In this document: piece after piece, positions 30,985-43,415 of the stretch
Numbering within the stretch: the stretch's first letter is position 1
Layout of the letters: each line of letters opens with the position of its first letter
Assembly (NCBI RefSeq): GCF_018257515.1
Contig: NZ_JAERJR010000003.1
Span: 1-64,000 of the forward strand
DNA: 64,000 nucleotides
Source: Tatumella sp. JGM118
Lineage (GTDB): Bacteria > Pseudomonadota > Gammaproteobacteria > Enterobacterales > Enterobacteriaceae
Reading direction: 5' to 3'
The notes under the pieces: generated by a model
What the model was told of the DNA's origin: nothing
Seen by the model: the letters and a program-made list of their open reading frames with translations, nothing else
Database searches by the model: none
Made by a program: the position numbers and the translations under genes

Positions 30985-31128
30985 AATAAAAACCCTTGGA
31001 TTCGTTTTGACCTGATGTTTCTGCTCCTGGTTTGAGCAGAACGGGGCCTGTCATCATCAGCCAGACTTCGCCGATAAATCACCAGCGTTGGTCAGAATAT
31101 ACCTTATTTTAAATTATGCCGACAGGGT

Positions 31129-31854
31129 TTACTGCCCGATCAGAGTGCCTTCTTTCTCACCCATCACCACGCGACGTAATGCACCCGGCTTATTCATATT
31201 GAATACACGGATAGGTAAGTTATGATCGCGAGCCAGAGTAAAGGCGGCAAGGTCCATCACCTTTAACTCACGCTCAAGCACATCCTGATAGCTTAATTTT
31301 TCGTGTAACGTGGCATCAGGGTTGGTCACCGGGTCTGCAGAGTATACGCCGTCAACTTTCGTGGCCTTTAATACCACATCTGCCTCGATTTCAATACCGC
31401 GCAGACAGGCTGCAGAATCCGTGGTAAAGAACGGGTTACCGGTTCCGGCAGAGAAGATAACCACACGGTTATTACGTAGCAGACTGATAGCCTCTGCCCA
31501 GCTATAGTTATCACAGACACCATTCAGAGGAATGGCCGACATCAGACGGGCATTCACATAGGCACGGTGCAATGCATCACGCATCGCCAGACCGTTCATC
31601 ACTGTGGCTAACATCCCCATATGGTCACCAACAACACGGTTCATACCGGCTTTTGCCAGTCCGGCACCCCGAAACAGGTTACCGCCGCCAATCACGACGC
31701 CGACCTGTATGCCCAACTCAACCAGCTCTTTTACTTCCTGCGCCATACGGTCAAGAATGCTGGCATCAATGCCAAAACCTTCAGCACCCTGCAGGGCTTC
31801 GCCGCTCAGTTTCAGAAGGATACGTTGATATACCGGTTTTGCGTTGGTCGCCAT
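31129..31854 (-). CDS. pyrH: Uridylate kinase
   Basis: PyrH is the hexameric UMP kinase of pyrimidine synthesis, activated by GTP and inhibited by UTP. It is an amino-acid-kinase fold protein: LLKLSGEAL at the start, [11 protein letters not shown], and the [14 protein letters not shown] loop. The start at ATG 31854 gives 241 residues, as in E. coli. It lies between tsf and frr. Confidence 0.98.
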   Translation of the reverse strand: MATNAKPVYQRILLKLSGEALQGAEGFGIDASILDRMAQEVKELVELGIQVGVVIGGGNLFRGAGLAKAGMNRVVGDHMGMLATVMNGLAMRDALHRAYVNARLMSAIPLNGVCDNYSWAEAISLLRNNRVVIFSAGTGNPFFTTDSAACLRGIEIEADVVLKATKVDGVYSADPVTNPDATLHEKLSYQDVLERELKVMDLAAFTLARDHNLPIRVFNMNKPGALRRVVMGEKEGTLIGQ

Positions 31855-31980
31855 GATCATTAATTCCTGGAGCATGAGTGAATAAAGAAGAGAGAAATCG
31901 CGTCTATAATCCGCTCTGTTTTCTCGAAATACTATAGGGATGAGGCTGAAAATTTGCCCGCCGGGGTTACATCAGCAGGC

Positions 31981-32006
31981 AAAAAAGAACCGCCGTTCTG
32001 GCGGTT
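31981..32006 (-). terminator. Rho-independent terminator after tsf
   Basis: Minus strand: GAACCGCC and GGCGGTTC pair around AGAAC or similar, then TTTTTT. It ends the rpsB-tsf unit before pyrH. Confidence 0.88.
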
Positions 32007-32017
32007 CCTGTAGAGCA

Positions 32018-32869
32018 TTAAGACTGTTTGGACATTGCTGCAACTTCAGCAGCAAAATCAGACTCAACTTTCTCGATACCTTCACCCACTTCAAAGCGGA
32101 TAAAGTTAATGACGTCAGCACCTTTTTCTTTCAGCAGCTGACCGACAGTTTTTGATGGATCCATAACAAAGTTCTGGCCAGTCAGTGACACTTCACCGGT
32201 GAACTTGTTCATGCGACCAGAAACCATTTTTTCTGCGATTTCACGCGGCTTACCGGACTGCATCGCAATGTCCAGCTGGATCTGGTGCTCACGAGCAACA
32301 ACGTCCGCAGGAACATCTTCAGGCTTCACATATTCCGGCTTGCTTGCAGCAACGTGCATTGCAATGTGCTTAACCAGCTCTTCATCAGCACCGGTAGCAG
32401 AAACCAGAACACCGATACGTGCACCGTGCAGGTATGAACCTACAACGTCACCTTCCAGGCGGGCAACACGACGGATATTGATGTTTTCACCGATTTTGGC
32501 AACCAGCGCAGTACGCTGCTCTTCAAATTTCGCTTTCAGAACATCAACGTCAGTGATTTTGTCAGCAACAGCGGCAGCCAGAACGTCCTGACCGAATGCC
32601 AGGAAGCCAGCATCTTTAGCAACGAAGTCAGTTTCGCAGTTCAGCTCAACGATGATCCCGGCGTTACCTTCAACGTGAGTCAGGATTACACCTTCAGCAG
32701 CAACGCGACCAGATTTCTTCGCCGCTTTCGCCTGACCATTTTTACGCATGTTGTCGATAGCCAGTTCGATGTCACCGTTAGCTTCAACCAGCGCTTTTTT
32801 ACATTCCATCATGCCAGCGCCAGTACGCTCGCGCAGTTCTTTTACCAGAGCAGCGGTAATGTCAGCCAT
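32018..32869 (-). CDS. tsf: Elongation factor Ts
   Basis: EF-Ts recycles EF-Tu by nucleotide exchange. The N-terminal UBA-like region [20 protein letters not shown] and the core TDFVAKD motif, which inserts into EF-Tu, are intact. The start at ATG 32869 ([12 protein letters not shown]) gives 283 residues, as in E. coli. It is co-transcribed with rpsB through a partial terminator. Confidence 0.98.
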   Translation of the reverse strand: MADITAALVKELRERTGAGMMECKKALVEANGDIELAIDNMRKNGQAKAAKKSGRVAAEGVILTHVEGNAGIIVELNCETDFVAKDAGFLAFGQDVLAAAVADKITDVDVLKAKFEEQRTALVAKIGENINIRRVARLEGDVVGSYLHGARIGVLVSATGADEELVKHIAMHVAASKPEYVKPEDVPADVVAREHQIQLDIAMQSGKPREIAEKMVSGRMNKFTGEVSLTGQNFVMDPSKTVGQLLKEKGADVINFIRFEVGEGIEKVESDFAAEVAAMSKQS

Positions 32870-32991
32870 TCTTAAGTCCTCGGTTAACTGTGATCTGTTC
32901 ATTCCTACCCGCAGGTAAGTTTAAACAGCATCATTTCGCAGGATATTTTACTTCGTCAAGCCGAACAGATTCACGCTCAACGAATTTTAAA

Positions 32992-33020
32992 ATAATAAAA
33001 GGGGCCTGAAGCGGCCCCTT
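32992..33020 (-). terminator. Attenuating terminator between rpsB and tsf
   Basis: Minus strand: GGGGCCGC and the loop TTCA are followed by GGCCCC and TTTTATTATT. E. coli also has a hairpin here that reduces tsf transcription relative to rpsB. Confidence 0.8.
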
Positions 33021-33066
33021 GCAGATCACATCTGACGCTAAGGGCTCTTTGACAGAGCAGTCCTTA

Positions 33067-33998
<932 letters not shown>

Positions 33999-34004
33999 GC
34001 GCGT

Positions 34005-34034
34005 TTTATACCACAAATCCCCCCTCAGCGGCAA
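34005..34034 (-). promoter_or_regulatory. rpsB promoter
   Basis: Minus strand: -35 TTGCCG (34029-34034), 18 bp spacer, -10 TATAAA (34005-34010), followed by ACGCGCC. The GC-rich start-site region resembles a stringent discriminator. Confidence 0.65.
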
Positions 34035-34187
34035 TCATTGTTACCGGCAACGGTTAAATTTTCTGCGCCCTGCATAAAACCGGTGACCGGTGATTAACGT
34101 TGGCAGCAGTTTTGCTGACTGTTAACATAGTGCACGTATAAATTCTTTCGTTTGCCGGTACTGACTGGCTGCAACTGGACTGATTCA

Positions 34188-34982
34188 ATGGCTATCTCAA
34201 TTAAAACTCCTGAAGAAATCGAAAAAATGCGGGTCGCCGGCCGTCTGGCCGCTGAAGTGCTGGAAATGATCGCAGCCCATGTAAAACCGGGTATTTCTAC
34301 CGGAGAACTGGACCGGATTTGCGCTGACTACATTACCGGTGAACAACAGGCCGTCTCGGCTTGCCTCGGTTACCATGGTTTCCCGAAATCGGTATGTATT
34401 TCTGTCAACGAAGTGGTCTGTCACGGTATCCCGAGCGATGACCGTCTTCTGAAAGACGGCGATATCGTCAACATCGATGTCACGGTCATCAAAGATGAAT
34501 ACCACGGTGATACTTCAAAAATGTTTATCGTCGGTAAACCGACCATCCTCGGCGAGCGTCTGTGCCGCATCACTCAGGAAAGCCTTTACCTGGCATTAAA
34601 AATGGTGAAACCAGGCATCCGTCTGCGTACCCTGGGTCGTGAAATTCAGAAGTTCGTTGAAGCCAACGATTTTTCCGTCGTTCGCGAATACTGCGGCCAT
34701 GGTATCGGTAAAGGGTTCCATGAAGAACCCCAGGTTCTGCACTACGATGCCGATGACAGCGGCGTGGTCTTACAAAAAGGGATGACCTTTACCATTGAAC
34801 CGATGGTCAACGCCGGGGATTACCGTATCCGCAGCATGAAAGATGGCTGGACCGTGAAAACCAAAGATCGCAGCTTGTCGGCACAATATGAACATACTAT
34901 TGTGGTGACAGATAATGGCTGTGAGATCCTGACCCTTCGCCAGGAAGAGACGCTCCCTGCGGTACTGGTGAATGAAGGTTAA
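34188..34982 (+). CDS. map: Methionine aminopeptidase type I
   Basis: Map removes the initiator Met from nascent proteins with small second residues. The metal ligands are in DIVNIDVTVIKDEYHGDTSKMF (Asp, Asp), CGHGIGKGFHEEP (His), FTIEPMVN (Glu) and QYEHTIVV (Glu). The start at ATG 34188 gives 264 residues, as in E. coli. It is divergent from rpsB and is followed by a terminator. Confidence 0.98.
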   Translation: MAISIKTPEEIEKMRVAGRLAAEVLEMIAAHVKPGISTGELDRICADYITGEQQAVSACLGYHGFPKSVCISVNEVVCHGIPSDDRLLKDGDIVNIDVTVIKDEYHGDTSKMFIVGKPTILGERLCRITQESLYLALKMVKPGIRLRTLGREIQKFVEANDFSVVREYCGHGIGKGFHEEPQVLHYDADDSGVVLQKGMTFTIEPMVNAGDYRIRSMKDGWTVKTKDRSLSAQYEHTIVVTDNGCEILTLRQEETLPAVLVNEG

Positions 34983-35003
34983 GACTGACATTTGACTCCC
35001 TGA

Positions 35004-35029
35004 AAGCCGGCTATTGCCGGCTTTTTTAT
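35004..35029 (+). terminator. Rho-independent terminator after map
   Basis: AAGCCGGC, loop TATT, GCCGGCTT and then TTTTAT. Confidence 0.85.
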
Positions 35030-35045
35030 CCAATGAGTAGTGATA

Positions 35046-37700
35046 ATGCGAAGCCACCTGCCAGATGTAATCGACACAAGTAGTACGGATGCCCCGCTGC
35101 ATTGGTCTGATGATCAATTAACCCGCGAGGCGCTGAAATCCCGCCTTGATATGTTCCAGTCAGCCCTCGGCGATGCCTTCGATGCCGGTACCCCCGTCAG
35201 TGAACTGATAGAAGCACGCACCCGGTTTATCGATCATCTGCTCACCCGTCTCTGGCGGTATTTCGGCTTCCACGGCGTAAAAGATACTGCGCTGGTCGCG
35301 GTCGGAGGTTATGGTCGTCAGGAGCTGCATCCGCTTTCCGATATTGATGTGCTCATCCTCAGCCGTCATCCTCTGGACGAACAGGGCGCACACCGGGTCA
35401 GTGAGTTACTGACACTGCTCTGGGATTTAAAGCTGGAAGTCGGTCAAAGTGTCAGAACACTGGAAGAGTGTCTGCTGGAAGGGCTTTCTGACCTGACGGT
35501 GGCGACCAATCTGATCGAGTCACGGATGCTCACCGGGGATGTTTCTCTGTTCCTGGAATTACAAAAAAATATTTTCAGCGAAGGGTTCTGGCCTTCTGCC
35601 GACTTTTTTGCGGCAAAGACCGAAGAACAGAAGGCAAGGCACCTTCGCTATCACGGCACCAGCTATAATCTGGAGCCGGATATTAAAAGCAGCCCGGGCG
35701 GCCTGCGTGATATCCATACCCTGTTATGGGTTGCCCGTCGTCATTTCGGTGCCACCTCGCTGGACGAAATGGTGGGATTCGGGTTTCTCACCGCGGAAGA
35801 GCGCGATGAACTGAATCAGTGTCAGGATTTTTTATGGCGTATCCGCTTTGCCTTGCATCTGACCCTTCCCCGGTATGATAACCGTCTGCTGTTTGACCGA
35901 CAGCTGGCGGTCGCACAACGTCTGAATTATCAGGGCGAAGGCAATGTGCCGGTAGAAAAAATGATGAAAGATTTCTACCGCGTCACCCGCCACATCGGTG
36001 AGCTGAATGAAATGCTCCTGCAGTTATTCGATGAGGCTATTCTGGCTCTGCCCGCCACCGGGAAACCGCTCCCCCTCGATGATGACTTTCAGTTGCGTGG
36101 CCATCTGATCGATCTCCGTGATGATGAACTGTTTATCACACAGCCCGCCTCCATTATTCGCTTGTTCAGCGTTATCGTTCGCAATAAAAATATCCACGGC
36201 ATTTATTCCGCCACATTACGTTTATTGCGGCACGCACTGCAGTCTCTGGATTATTCATTATGTGAGATCCCGGAAGCACGGCAGCGGTTTATGGATATTT
36301 TACGTCATCCGGGTGCGGTCAGCCGGGCCTTAGTGCCGATGCACCATCACGGTGTACTGACCGCCTATTTACCTCAATGGAACCTGATAGTCGGCCAGAT
36401 GCAGTTTGACCTGTTTCACGCCTACACCGTCGATGAGCACACCCTGCGTGTATTACAAAAGCTGGAAAGTTTTGCCAGCGAATCGACCCGTGAAAAGCAT
36501 CCCCTGTGTGTGGATATCTGGCAGCGCCTGATCCACCCGGAAATCCTGTTAATTGCGGCGCTGTTTCATGATATCGCAAAGGGTCGCGGGGGAGATCACT
36601 CCATCCTCGGGGCCGAAGATGTCATTGAATTTGCCAGGTTACACGGCCTTAATTCCCGTGATGCCCAGCTGATTTCCTGGCTGGTCAGGCACCATCTGCT
36701 GATGTCAGTCACTGCACAGCGCAGAGATATTCAGGACCCCGCGGTGATACGGGAATTTGCCTCGGTAATGCAGAATGAAAAACAACTACGGTTGCTTATC
36801 TGTCTGACGGTCGCGGATATCTGCGCCACCAACGAAAGCCTCTGGAACAGCTGGAAACAGAGTCTGTTGCGGGAACTTTACTTTGCCACCGAGAAACAGC
36901 TCCATCGCGGCATGGACAGCAGTCCGGACTTACGGGAACGGGTACGCCATAATCGCCTGCAGGCGTTGGCGCTATTACGTATGGACAATATTGATGAAAC
37001 CCGCCTGCATAAAATCTGGAACCGCTGCCGGGCTGACTACTTTCTGCGTCATACCGCCCAGCAGCTGGCCTGGCATGCCCGCCATCTGCTAAAGCATACG
37101 CTGGACCAGCCTCTGGTCCTGATCCATCCACAGGCTTCCCGCGGGGGCACCGAGATTTTCATCTGGAGCCCGGATCGTGCTTATCTCTTTGCGACCGTCG
37201 CCGGGGAACTGGACCGGCGAAACCTGAGTGTGCATGACGCGCAGATCTTTACTAACCGTGATGGCATGGCGATGGATACGTTTATCGTTCTGGAGCCGGA
37301 TGGCAGTCCGCTGGCCCCCGATCGCCATGAGGCTATCATTCATGGACTGGTTCAGGCGCTTTCTCAGCCGGAATGGACGCCGCCCCGCCCGCGTCGTCTG
37401 TCACCCCGCTTGCGTCACTTTACGGTCGACACCGAAATACGCTTCCTGGCGGCGCATACCAACCAGCGCACCTACCTGGAGCTGGTCGCTCTTGATTATC
37501 CCGGGTTACTGGCACAAATCGGGGGCGTGTTCGCCGATTTGGGGATTTCGTTGCATGGCGCAAGGATCAGTACCATCGGTGAAAGGGTCGAAGATTTATT
37601 CATTCTGGCCAACGATGAACGCCGGGCACTGAATGATAAAATGCGCGATAGTTTACAACAACGGTTGACAGAAGCACTGAATCCAAACGATAAAGGGTAA
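35046..37700 (+). CDS. glnD: Bifunctional uridylyltransferase/uridylyl-removing enzyme
   Basis: GlnD senses glutamine and modifies PII proteins GlnB and GlnK with UMP, setting nitrogen status. The nucleotidyltransferase motif GGYGRQ is at 87-92 with Asp99/Asp101; the HD domain is at [12 protein letters not shown], and two C-terminal ACT domains start at about 700 and 805. The ATG at 35046 is used (884 residues; E. coli 890); GTG 35040 is possible. Conservation begins at about residue 30, while the first 25 residues differ from E. coli. Confidence 0.98.
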   Translation: MRSHLPDVIDTSSTDAPLHWSDDQLTREALKSRLDMFQSALGDAFDAGTPVSELIEARTRFIDHLLTRLWRYFGFHGVKDTALVAVGGYGRQELHPLSDIDVLILSRHPLDEQGAHRVSELLTLLWDLKLEVGQSVRTLEECLLEGLSDLTVATNLIESRMLTGDVSLFLELQKNIFSEGFWPSADFFAAKTEEQKARHLRYHGTSYNLEPDIKSSPGGLRDIHTLLWVARRHFGATSLDEMVGFGFLTAEERDELNQCQDFLWRIRFALHLTLPRYDNRLLFDRQLAVAQRLNYQGEGNVPVEKMMKDFYRVTRHIGELNEMLLQLFDEAILALPATGKPLPLDDDFQLRGHLIDLRDDELFITQPASIIRLFSVIVRNKNIHGIYSATLRLLRHALQSLDYSLCEIPEARQRFMDILRHPGAVSRALVPMHHHGVLTAYLPQWNLIVGQMQFDLFHAYTVDEHTLRVLQKLESFASESTREKHPLCVDIWQRLIHPEILLIAALFHDIAKGRGGDHSILGAEDVIEFARLHGLNSRDAQLISWLVRHHLLMSVTAQRRDIQDPAVIREFASVMQNEKQLRLLICLTVADICATNESLWNSWKQSLLRELYFATEKQLHRGMDSSPDLRERVRHNRLQALALLRMDNIDETRLHKIWNRCRADYFLRHTAQQLAWHARHLLKHTLDQPLVLIHPQASRGGTEIFIWSPDRAYLFATVAGELDRRNLSVHDAQIFTNRDGMAMDTFIVLEPDGSPLAPDRHEAIIHGLVQALSQPEWTPPRPRRLSPRLRHFTVDTEIRFLAAHTNQRTYLELVALDYPGLLAQIGGVFADLGISLHGARISTIGERVEDLFILANDERRALNDKMRDSLQQRLTEALNPNDKG

Positions 37701-37710
37701 TTCACCCTGA

Positions 37711-37740
37711 GGGCAGCGAACCTTCGGACTGCCCTTTTCC
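37711..37740 (+). terminator. Terminator-like hairpin after glnD
   Basis: GGGCAG and CTGCCC flank CGAACCTTCGGA (itself self-complementary), followed by TTTTCCCC. Confidence 0.7.
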
Positions 37741-37830
37741 CCTATGGTCTTAACGGGTTACAGAAACAACGTGTAACCGGAAATCATCGGGCAGTTAGTT
37801 TTTACCAAACCATTGATGCAGGAAAAAAGA

Positions 37831-38655
37831 ATGCAACATTTACAGAAAATCATCGAAGCCGCATTTGAACGGCGTACCGAAATTACTCCGGCCAGCGTAG
37901 ATGCTGAAACCCGCGATGCGATCACCGAGGTCATCTCCCTGATTGACAGTGGTAAAGTACGTGTTGCCGAGAAAATTAACGGTGAATGGGTCACTCATCA
38001 ATGGCTGAAAAAAGCAGTCCTGTTATCGTTCCGTATTCACGATAACGAAGTTATCGAAGGCGCGGAAACCCGCTTCTACGATAAAGTCCCGATGAAATTT
38101 GCAGGTTATGACGAAGCCCGTTTCCGTCAGGAAGGGTTCCGTGTTGTTCCTCCGGCGGCCGTTCGCCAGGGAGCATTTATCGCCCGTAACACCGTACTGA
38201 TGCCTTCCTACGTCAACATCGGTGCATACGTCGATGAAGGTACGATGGTGGATACCTGGGCGACCGTAGGCTCCTGTGCGCAGATCGGTAAAAACGTGCA
38301 CCTGTCCGGTGGCGTTGGTATCGGTGGTGTCCTCGAACCCCTGCAGGCAAACCCGACCATCATCGAAGATAACTGCTTTATCGGCGCCCGCTCAGAGATC
38401 GTTGAAGGTGTTATCGTCGAAGAAGGCGCGGTCATTTCTATGGGCGTCTACATTGGTCAGAGCACCAAAATCTATGACCGTGAAACCGGCGAAGTTCACT
38501 ACGGTCGCGTACCGGCCGGTTCCGTCGTTGTTTCCGGTAATCTGCCGTCTAAAGATGGTAAATACAGCCTTTACTGCGCGGTGATCGTGAAGAAAGTGGA
38601 TGCGAAAACCCTGGGCAAAGTCGGTATTAACGAATTACTGCGTACCATCGACTAA
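37831..38655 (+). CDS. dapD: Tetrahydrodipicolinate N-succinyltransferase
   Basis: DapD succinylates tetrahydrodipicolinate on the way to meso-diaminopimelate and lysine. It is a left-handed beta-helix trimer: repeats from [20 protein letters not shown] through VSMGVYIG-type turns, and the catalytic region [20 protein letters not shown]. The start at ATG 37831 gives 274 residues, as in E. coli. Confidence 0.98.
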   Translation: MQHLQKIIEAAFERRTEITPASVDAETRDAITEVISLIDSGKVRVAEKINGEWVTHQWLKKAVLLSFRIHDNEVIEGAETRFYDKVPMKFAGYDEARFRQEGFRVVPPAAVRQGAFIARNTVLMPSYVNIGAYVDEGTMVDTWATVGSCAQIGKNVHLSGGVGIGGVLEPLQANPTIIEDNCFIGARSEIVEGVIVEEGAVISMGVYIGQSTKIYDRETGEVHYGRVPAGSVVVSGNLPSKDGKYSLYCAVIVKKVDAKTLGKVGINELLRTID

Positions 38656-38660
38656 TCGCC

Positions 38661-38707
38661 TGACCGGCAGCCGCGGGGATCCCGGGGTTGCCGGTCATCT
38701 TCCCTAT
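38661..38707 (+). terminator. Long hairpin after dapD
   Basis: TGACCGGCA (38661-38669) and TGCCGGTCA (38699-38707) are exact complements; the 29 bp loop holds a second GC palindrome around GGGATCCC. No T-run follows, so it may be a 3' stabiliser rather than a strict terminator. Confidence 0.5.
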
Positions 38708-38859
38708 GCTGTGTACGGAGTGGCATGTACATAAGGCTACCGGCAGACGATGCAGGACTGCCATCCTGACGGTTTCAGACAGTGTCATGATGAGACGGCG
38801 ATGTCGCGCTAATAATGCCTGCGTTGAGCGGGCAACGTCCCCTGAAGAGGAAAACTGCT

Positions 38860-39246
38860 ATGTACGATAATCTGAAGAGTCTGGGGATCACCCATCCTGA
38901 AGAAGTTGACCGTTACAGCCTTCGTCAGGAGGCGAATAACGACATCCTGAAGATCTATTTCCGTAAGGATAAAGGCGAGTTTTTTGCCAAGAGCGTTAAG
39001 TTTAAATACCCGCGCCAGCGAAAAACTATCGTCTCTGATCAGACGGCACAGGGCTTCAGGGAAGTTCAGGAAATCAGCCCTAACCTGAGATACGTTATCG
39101 ACGAACTGGATCAGATCTGCCATCAGGAACAGGAAGATATCGACCTGAAGGTGAAAATTCTTGATGACTTACGTCATCTGGAACTGGTGGTATCGAATAA
39201 AATTTCTGAGATTGAAGCCGATCTGGAAAAACTGACCCGTAAATAA
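38860..39246 (+). CDS. yaeH: YaeH family protein (DUF3461)
   Basis: YaeH is a 128-residue protein, equal to E. coli, nearly identical throughout ([20 protein letters not shown], then [12 protein letters not shown]). It is soluble, charged, with a helical C-terminus ([20 protein letters not shown]...). Function unknown. The start ATG 38860 follows GAGGAAAACTGCT. In E. coli cdaR and yaeI flank it; neither is present here. Confidence 0.93.
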   Translation: MYDNLKSLGITHPEEVDRYSLRQEANNDILKIYFRKDKGEFFAKSVKFKYPRQRKTIVSDQTAQGFREVQEISPNLRYVIDELDQICHQEQEDIDLKVKILDDLRHLELVVSNKISEIEADLEKLTRK

Positions 39247-39264
39247 TTGGCCGGGTTAAGGCAT

Positions 39265-39299
39265 AAAAAAGCCGGTCAGGACGCTGACCGGCTTTTTTT
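39265..39299. terminator. Bidirectional terminator between yaeH and degP
   Basis: GCCGGTCAG (39271-39279) and CTGACCGGC (39284-39292) pair. An A-run precedes and T7 follows, so it can end both convergent genes. Confidence 0.93.
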
Positions 39300-39315
39300 A
39301 CCTGCGGATGACCGC

Positions 39316-40743
39316 TTACTGTGCCAGTAAGTACAGGTTGCTGTCACCACGTTTCACGTTCAGCGCCAGAACCGCCGGTTTACTGTCCAGAATTTTACGC
39401 AGTTCGCCGAGATTACTGATATTCTGCTGATTCACACCCAGAATAATATCGCCTTTTTTCAGCCCGATCGCTGCCGCATGGGTGCCTGGTTTCACACTGT
39501 CGATACGGACACCTTTTTGTCCCGCAGCGTCATAATTGCTCAGTTCCGCCCCTTCAATGCCGGTATAGATAGTGGCTGACGGGACTTTATCCTGAGTACT
39601 CTGCTGAATGACCACGCTGACAGAAACAGGTTTGCCATCGCGTAATATACCCAGTTCCACTTTACTGCCCACCGGCATAGTGCCGACATCGGCCCGCAGG
39701 GCGGCAAAACTGGTCAGCGGTTTGCCATTCAGAGAAATAATCACATCTCCGGCTTTAATACCAGCTTTCGCCGCCGAGGTGTTTGGCAGTACCTGGCTGA
39801 CAAAGGCACCGCGTTGCGCATTCACTTTCATCGCCTGCGCGATTTCAGAGTTCAGTTCGGTGCCCATGATCCCCAGTTCGCCACGCTTAACCTGACCGTA
39901 CTCGATCATCTGTGACGTCAGGTTTTTCACCATGTTTGAAGGAATGGCAAAGCCGATACCGATATTGCCTCCGTCCGGCGCCAGGATCGCGGTATTAATT
40001 CCGATCAGTTCACCGTTCAGGTTAACCAATGCCCCACCGGAGTTCCCCCGGTTAATGGCGGCATCCGTCTGAATAAAGTTTTCATAGTTTTCGACGTTCA
40101 GACCACTCCGGCCCAGTGCAGAGACAATCCCGGAGGTCACGGTTTCACCCAGACCGTAAGGGTTACCGATAGCAACGGTATAATCACCGACCTGCAGATT
40201 ATCGGAGTCGGCAATCTTAATCGCCGTCAGATTTTTAGCATCTTTCAGCTGAATCAGGGCAATATCCGTGCGGGGATCTTTGCCAATCACTTTAGCCTCA
40301 AAACGGCGTCCGTCGCTCAGCTGAACCTGGATAGATGAAGCATTTTCCACCACGTGATTGTTGGTGACGACATAGCCTTTATCGGCATTGATAATGACAC
40401 CGGAACCCAGTGCACGGAACTGCTGTTCCTGAGGGGTCCCCCCGCCGGCACCTGGTGCCTGACAAATCGGTGAATTCTGGAAGGGTGAACCGTCCTGACA
40501 GAACGGTGACATATCACCAAAAAATTGCTGAAGCTGCTGACTGTTTTGGGAAGCTTTCACCGGTGCTGTTCCCTCAACACTGATGCTGACTACCGAAGGC
40601 ATCACCTTCTGAAGCATCGGAGCCAGACTCGGGAGTTGCTGACTGGATGAAGATGCAGATTCCGCCGCAGAAGCAGTCATGGGCGCAAATGCCATTCCAA
40701 GGCTCAATGCGAGTGCACTTAATGCTAAAGTGGTTTTTTTCAT
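39316..40743 (-). CDS. degP: Periplasmic serine endoprotease DegP
   Basis: DegP (HtrA) degrades or chaperones misfolded periplasmic and outer membrane proteins. The signal peptide MKKTTLALSALALSLGMAFA ends before ASA/AES. The protease triad is visible: His in VVTNNHVVENA, Asp in GKDPRTDIALIQ, Ser in NRGNSGGALVN. Two PDZ domains follow (about 275-370 and 385-470). The LA loop carries CQDGSPFQNSPICQ with two Cys. The start is ATG 40743, 475 residues (E. coli 474). A sigma-E-type promoter lies upstream. Confidence 0.98.
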   Translation of the reverse strand: MKKTTLALSALALSLGMAFAPMTASAAESASSSSQQLPSLAPMLQKVMPSVVSISVEGTAPVKASQNSQQLQQFFGDMSPFCQDGSPFQNSPICQAPGAGGGTPQEQQFRALGSGVIINADKGYVVTNNHVVENASSIQVQLSDGRRFEAKVIGKDPRTDIALIQLKDAKNLTAIKIADSDNLQVGDYTVAIGNPYGLGETVTSGIVSALGRSGLNVENYENFIQTDAAINRGNSGGALVNLNGELIGINTAILAPDGGNIGIGFAIPSNMVKNLTSQMIEYGQVKRGELGIMGTELNSEIAQAMKVNAQRGAFVSQVLPNTSAAKAGIKAGDVIISLNGKPLTSFAALRADVGTMPVGSKVELGILRDGKPVSVSVVIQQSTQDKVPSATIYTGIEGAELSNYDAAGQKGVRIDSVKPGTHAAAIGLKKGDIILGVNQQNISNLGELRKILDSKPAVLALNVKRGDSNLYLLAQ

Positions 40744-40794
40744 GTTCTGGCTCTCTGTAGTATTTGCTATTCGGACCATTGCTGTAGTCATCTG

Positions 40795-40822
40795 TTGAGA
40801 GTTATTATTTACCCGTAAGTTC
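40795..40822 (-). promoter_or_regulatory. Sigma-E promoter of degP
   Basis: Minus strand: -35 GAACTT (40817-40822), exactly 16 bp, then -10 TCTCAA (40795-40800). This is the sigma-E pattern (GAACTT-N16-TCnnA); E. coli degP is a classical member of that regulon. Start-site distance to the ATG is about 45 bp. Confidence 0.8.
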
Positions 40823-40873
40823 ATCGGAAAGCATTTGTTAAAAGTAAATAAATATTCCCGCGATTTACAAAAC

Positions 40874-42361
40874 TCAGACAAAATCAACGGCCATTAAACG
40901 GCGGTACTCTTCCCAGGCAAAAAGATCGGTCATCCCGCTGATATAATCCTGTACCAGACGTAACCGGTAATATCGCTCCCATAACTGCCACTCCTGCGCT
41001 GAAACCCCGGAAAGTGACGCCATATGGTTCAGATACGCTTTAATATGCTTATCGGAAAGGCGATGGAATAACCGGGTTTCTATCGGATGCCCCGGTAATT
41101 CATCATTTTCCGCCAGCTGAGTAAAATTATCGGCACTGAGCAGCATCATCGATTTATAAGCATCGAGCAGCCCCTGAATCACACGGTAGCCCTGTAATTC
41201 CAGTTGTTCGACTTCAGAATGATTAAAGACATGCTTACGGGCCACCTGTTTGAACACAGCGAGCAGACGTCCGGCTTCACCCCCATCTTCCAGCAAGGCA
41301 TGATTAAAATTGCCCTTAAAAATCGCAGGCAGATGCGTAATAAATCGCTTCACGGCCAGAGAAACCAGCACCCGGTGCACATTGACCCGCAGAGACATAA
41401 AAAACTGGTCACTCTGACTGCGACGTTTGCCTGAGTGGGCGACGTTCCAGGCATCACCGATGGTGCGGCTGAAGAGATCGTCCGGCTGAACCTCGCCCCA
41501 GGCCTCCTGCAGATAGCGGTACAGATTATCGACACTGAAAATAGCCTTTTCAACCGCATCATCCAGGTCAGCAATACAGTAGGAAATGTCATCCGCCGCT
41601 TCCATGATGTATGTCAGAGGAAATCGGTGATACTCGTCCATACCGGTGGCTGCGCGTAATTCAGAGACATACTTCTGCTCTGACAGATAAAACCCCGGCT
41701 TCTTCATCAGCACGGAAAAAGCGTCAGGTTTCTCTCCATGCCACCATGCCGGGGCGGTGTATTTCAGAATACAGGCCACCTGCGAGTAACTGAGGTTCAG
41801 TTGCAGCAAGGTATGAACCAGCCGGATGGCCTGGGCATTCCCTTCAAAATGAGCCAGATCCTGATGGATATCCTGTTGCAGGCGCTCTGTGTCCGGCGAT
41901 AATCCGTCGCCGGCGGGCAATGCTCCCCCAAGAATTTCCGTCAGATGGGCATTGAACCAGTCATTGATTGCGGCTTCCCCGAAATGCCCAAAAGGCGGGT
42001 TACCGACATCGTGCAGCAGGCAAGCCATCTCGACCAGGCTTTCACATCCCCGCTCAAATTCATCCAATCCGCAGGCACTTAGCCCCCCGGGTTGTTGCTT
42101 CAGACGCTGCAGAATTTCCCGCACGATGTAGCGCCCGGTCTGCTGGACTTCCAGAGAGTGCGTCAGCCTTGAGCGTACCGCGGCATTGCGTTCCAGAGGA
42201 AATACCTGGGTCTTCTGCTGTAATCGTCGCAAAGCAGCCGAATGAATAATCCGCCCCCGGTCACTCTCAAAAAATCGGGTGATCTGCACCTCCCCTTCCG
42301 GAGGATGACCTGCCATATAGGGCCTGCTGACACTGATCCTGCGCTTAAAATTAATCTCCAT
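40874..42361 (-). CDS. dgt: dGTP triphosphohydrolase
   Basis: Dgt hydrolyses dGTP to deoxyguanosine and triphosphate. The HD-domain ligands are His in [10 protein letters not shown], His-Asp in [15 protein letters not shown], and Asp in [18 protein letters not shown]. Length is 495 (E. coli 505). It is adjacent to degP as in E. coli and divergent from mtnN. Confidence 0.97.
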   Translation of the reverse strand: MEINFKRRISVSRPYMAGHPPEGEVQITRFFESDRGRIIHSAALRRLQQKTQVFPLERNAAVRSRLTHSLEVQQTGRYIVREILQRLKQQPGGLSACGLDEFERGCESLVEMACLLHDVGNPPFGHFGEAAINDWFNAHLTEILGGALPAGDGLSPDTERLQQDIHQDLAHFEGNAQAIRLVHTLLQLNLSYSQVACILKYTAPAWWHGEKPDAFSVLMKKPGFYLSEQKYVSELRAATGMDEYHRFPLTYIMEAADDISYCIADLDDAVEKAIFSVDNLYRYLQEAWGEVQPDDLFSRTIGDAWNVAHSGKRRSQSDQFFMSLRVNVHRVLVSLAVKRFITHLPAIFKGNFNHALLEDGGEAGRLLAVFKQVARKHVFNHSEVEQLELQGYRVIQGLLDAYKSMMLLSADNFTQLAENDELPGHPIETRLFHRLSDKHIKAYLNHMASLSGVSAQEWQLWERYYRLRLVQDYISGMTDLFAWEEYRRLMAVDFV

Positions 42362-42457
42362 TTCAGCTCCGGTACGATTCGATAATATTTCCCTGTAATG
42401 CCATGATAGACTACGCCATTCATGAAGATGAATTCTATAACATTGGTGAGACAGGCT

Positions 42458-43159
42458 ATGAAAGTAGGAATTATTGGCGCCATGGAGCAGGAAGTAACTC
42501 TGCTGCGTGATAAAATTGAAGACAGAAAAACCCTCTCTATCGCAGGCTGCGAAATCTATACAGGGACGCTGAACGGTAACGAAGTGGCTTTGCTGAAATC
42601 CGGTATCGGTAAAACGTCAGCCGCCCTGGGTACCACTCTGCTTCTGCAGTTATGCCAGCCAGATGTCGTCATCAATACCGGTTCTGCGGGCGGCCTGGCG
42701 CCGTCTCTGAAGGTCGGTGATATCGTCGTTTCCGATGAAGTTCGCTACCATGACGTCGATGTGACTGCTTTTGGTTACGCGCCGGGTCAGATGGCAGGTT
42801 GTCCTGAAGGTTTCATCGCTGATGCCGGCCTGAGAGCCGCGGCCGAACAGAGTATCGCTGCACTGAAACTGCACGCTGTCAGTGGGCTGATTGTCAGTGG
42901 CGATGCGTTTATTAATGGTGCTGAACCGCTGGCATATATCCGTGAGACATTCCCGAACGCTATCGGCGTTGAAATGGAAGCCACGGCTATTGGTCATGTC
43001 TGCCATCAGTTTAATGTGCCGTTCGTTGTGGTTCGGGCCATTTCTGATGTGGCTGATCAGGAATCTCACCTCAGCTTTGACGAGTTCCTGAATGTCGCCG
43101 CACAACAGTCTTCTCTGATGGTGGAAGACCTGGTGGCACGTCTGGCCGCAAACGGCTGA
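42458..43159 (+). CDS. mtnN: 5'-methylthioadenosine/S-adenosylhomocysteine nucleosidase
   Basis: MtnN (Pfs) removes adenine from methylthioadenosine and S-adenosylhomocysteine, recycling methyl-cycle products and providing the LuxS substrate. [25 protein letters not shown] and the catalytic-region [13 protein letters not shown] are intact, and the general acid Asp is in [13 protein letters not shown]. Start ATG 42458, 233 residues (E. coli 232). In E. coli btuF follows; here it does not. Confidence 0.98.
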   Translation: MKVGIIGAMEQEVTLLRDKIEDRKTLSIAGCEIYTGTLNGNEVALLKSGIGKTSAALGTTLLLQLCQPDVVINTGSAGGLAPSLKVGDIVVSDEVRYHDVDVTAFGYAPGQMAGCPEGFIADAGLRAAAEQSIAALKLHAVSGLIVSGDAFINGAEPLAYIRETFPNAIGVEMEATAIGHVCHQFNVPFVVVRAISDVADQESHLSFDEFLNVAAQQSSLMVEDLVARLAANG

Positions 43160-43169
43160 TAGCGTCCAT

Positions 43170-43192
43170 GAACCGGCAACCGCTGCCGGTTC
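43170..43192 (+). terminator. Terminator-like hairpin after mtnN
   Basis: GAACCGGCA and TGCCGGTTC are exact complements around ACCGC, followed by TGTTTATG. Confidence 0.65.
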
Positions 43193-43415
43193 TGTTTATG
43201 CATCGTCCGGTCTTTTTTCCTGAAGCAGCGGACATCCCGCAGTGAGCTGTTTCAGTCCATATGCTCGTCGTCTCACGGGCCAAAAACTTTACAAAAACTC
43301 ATCTTTCACAGAAAAAACTGACAGCGTTATCCTTTCCTTTGGAAATAACCCCGGCATTAGCATGGGAGGCTTTTGTCCCTTCCGGCGATTAAAGCGTGTC
43401 ACGGAAAGACCCGGG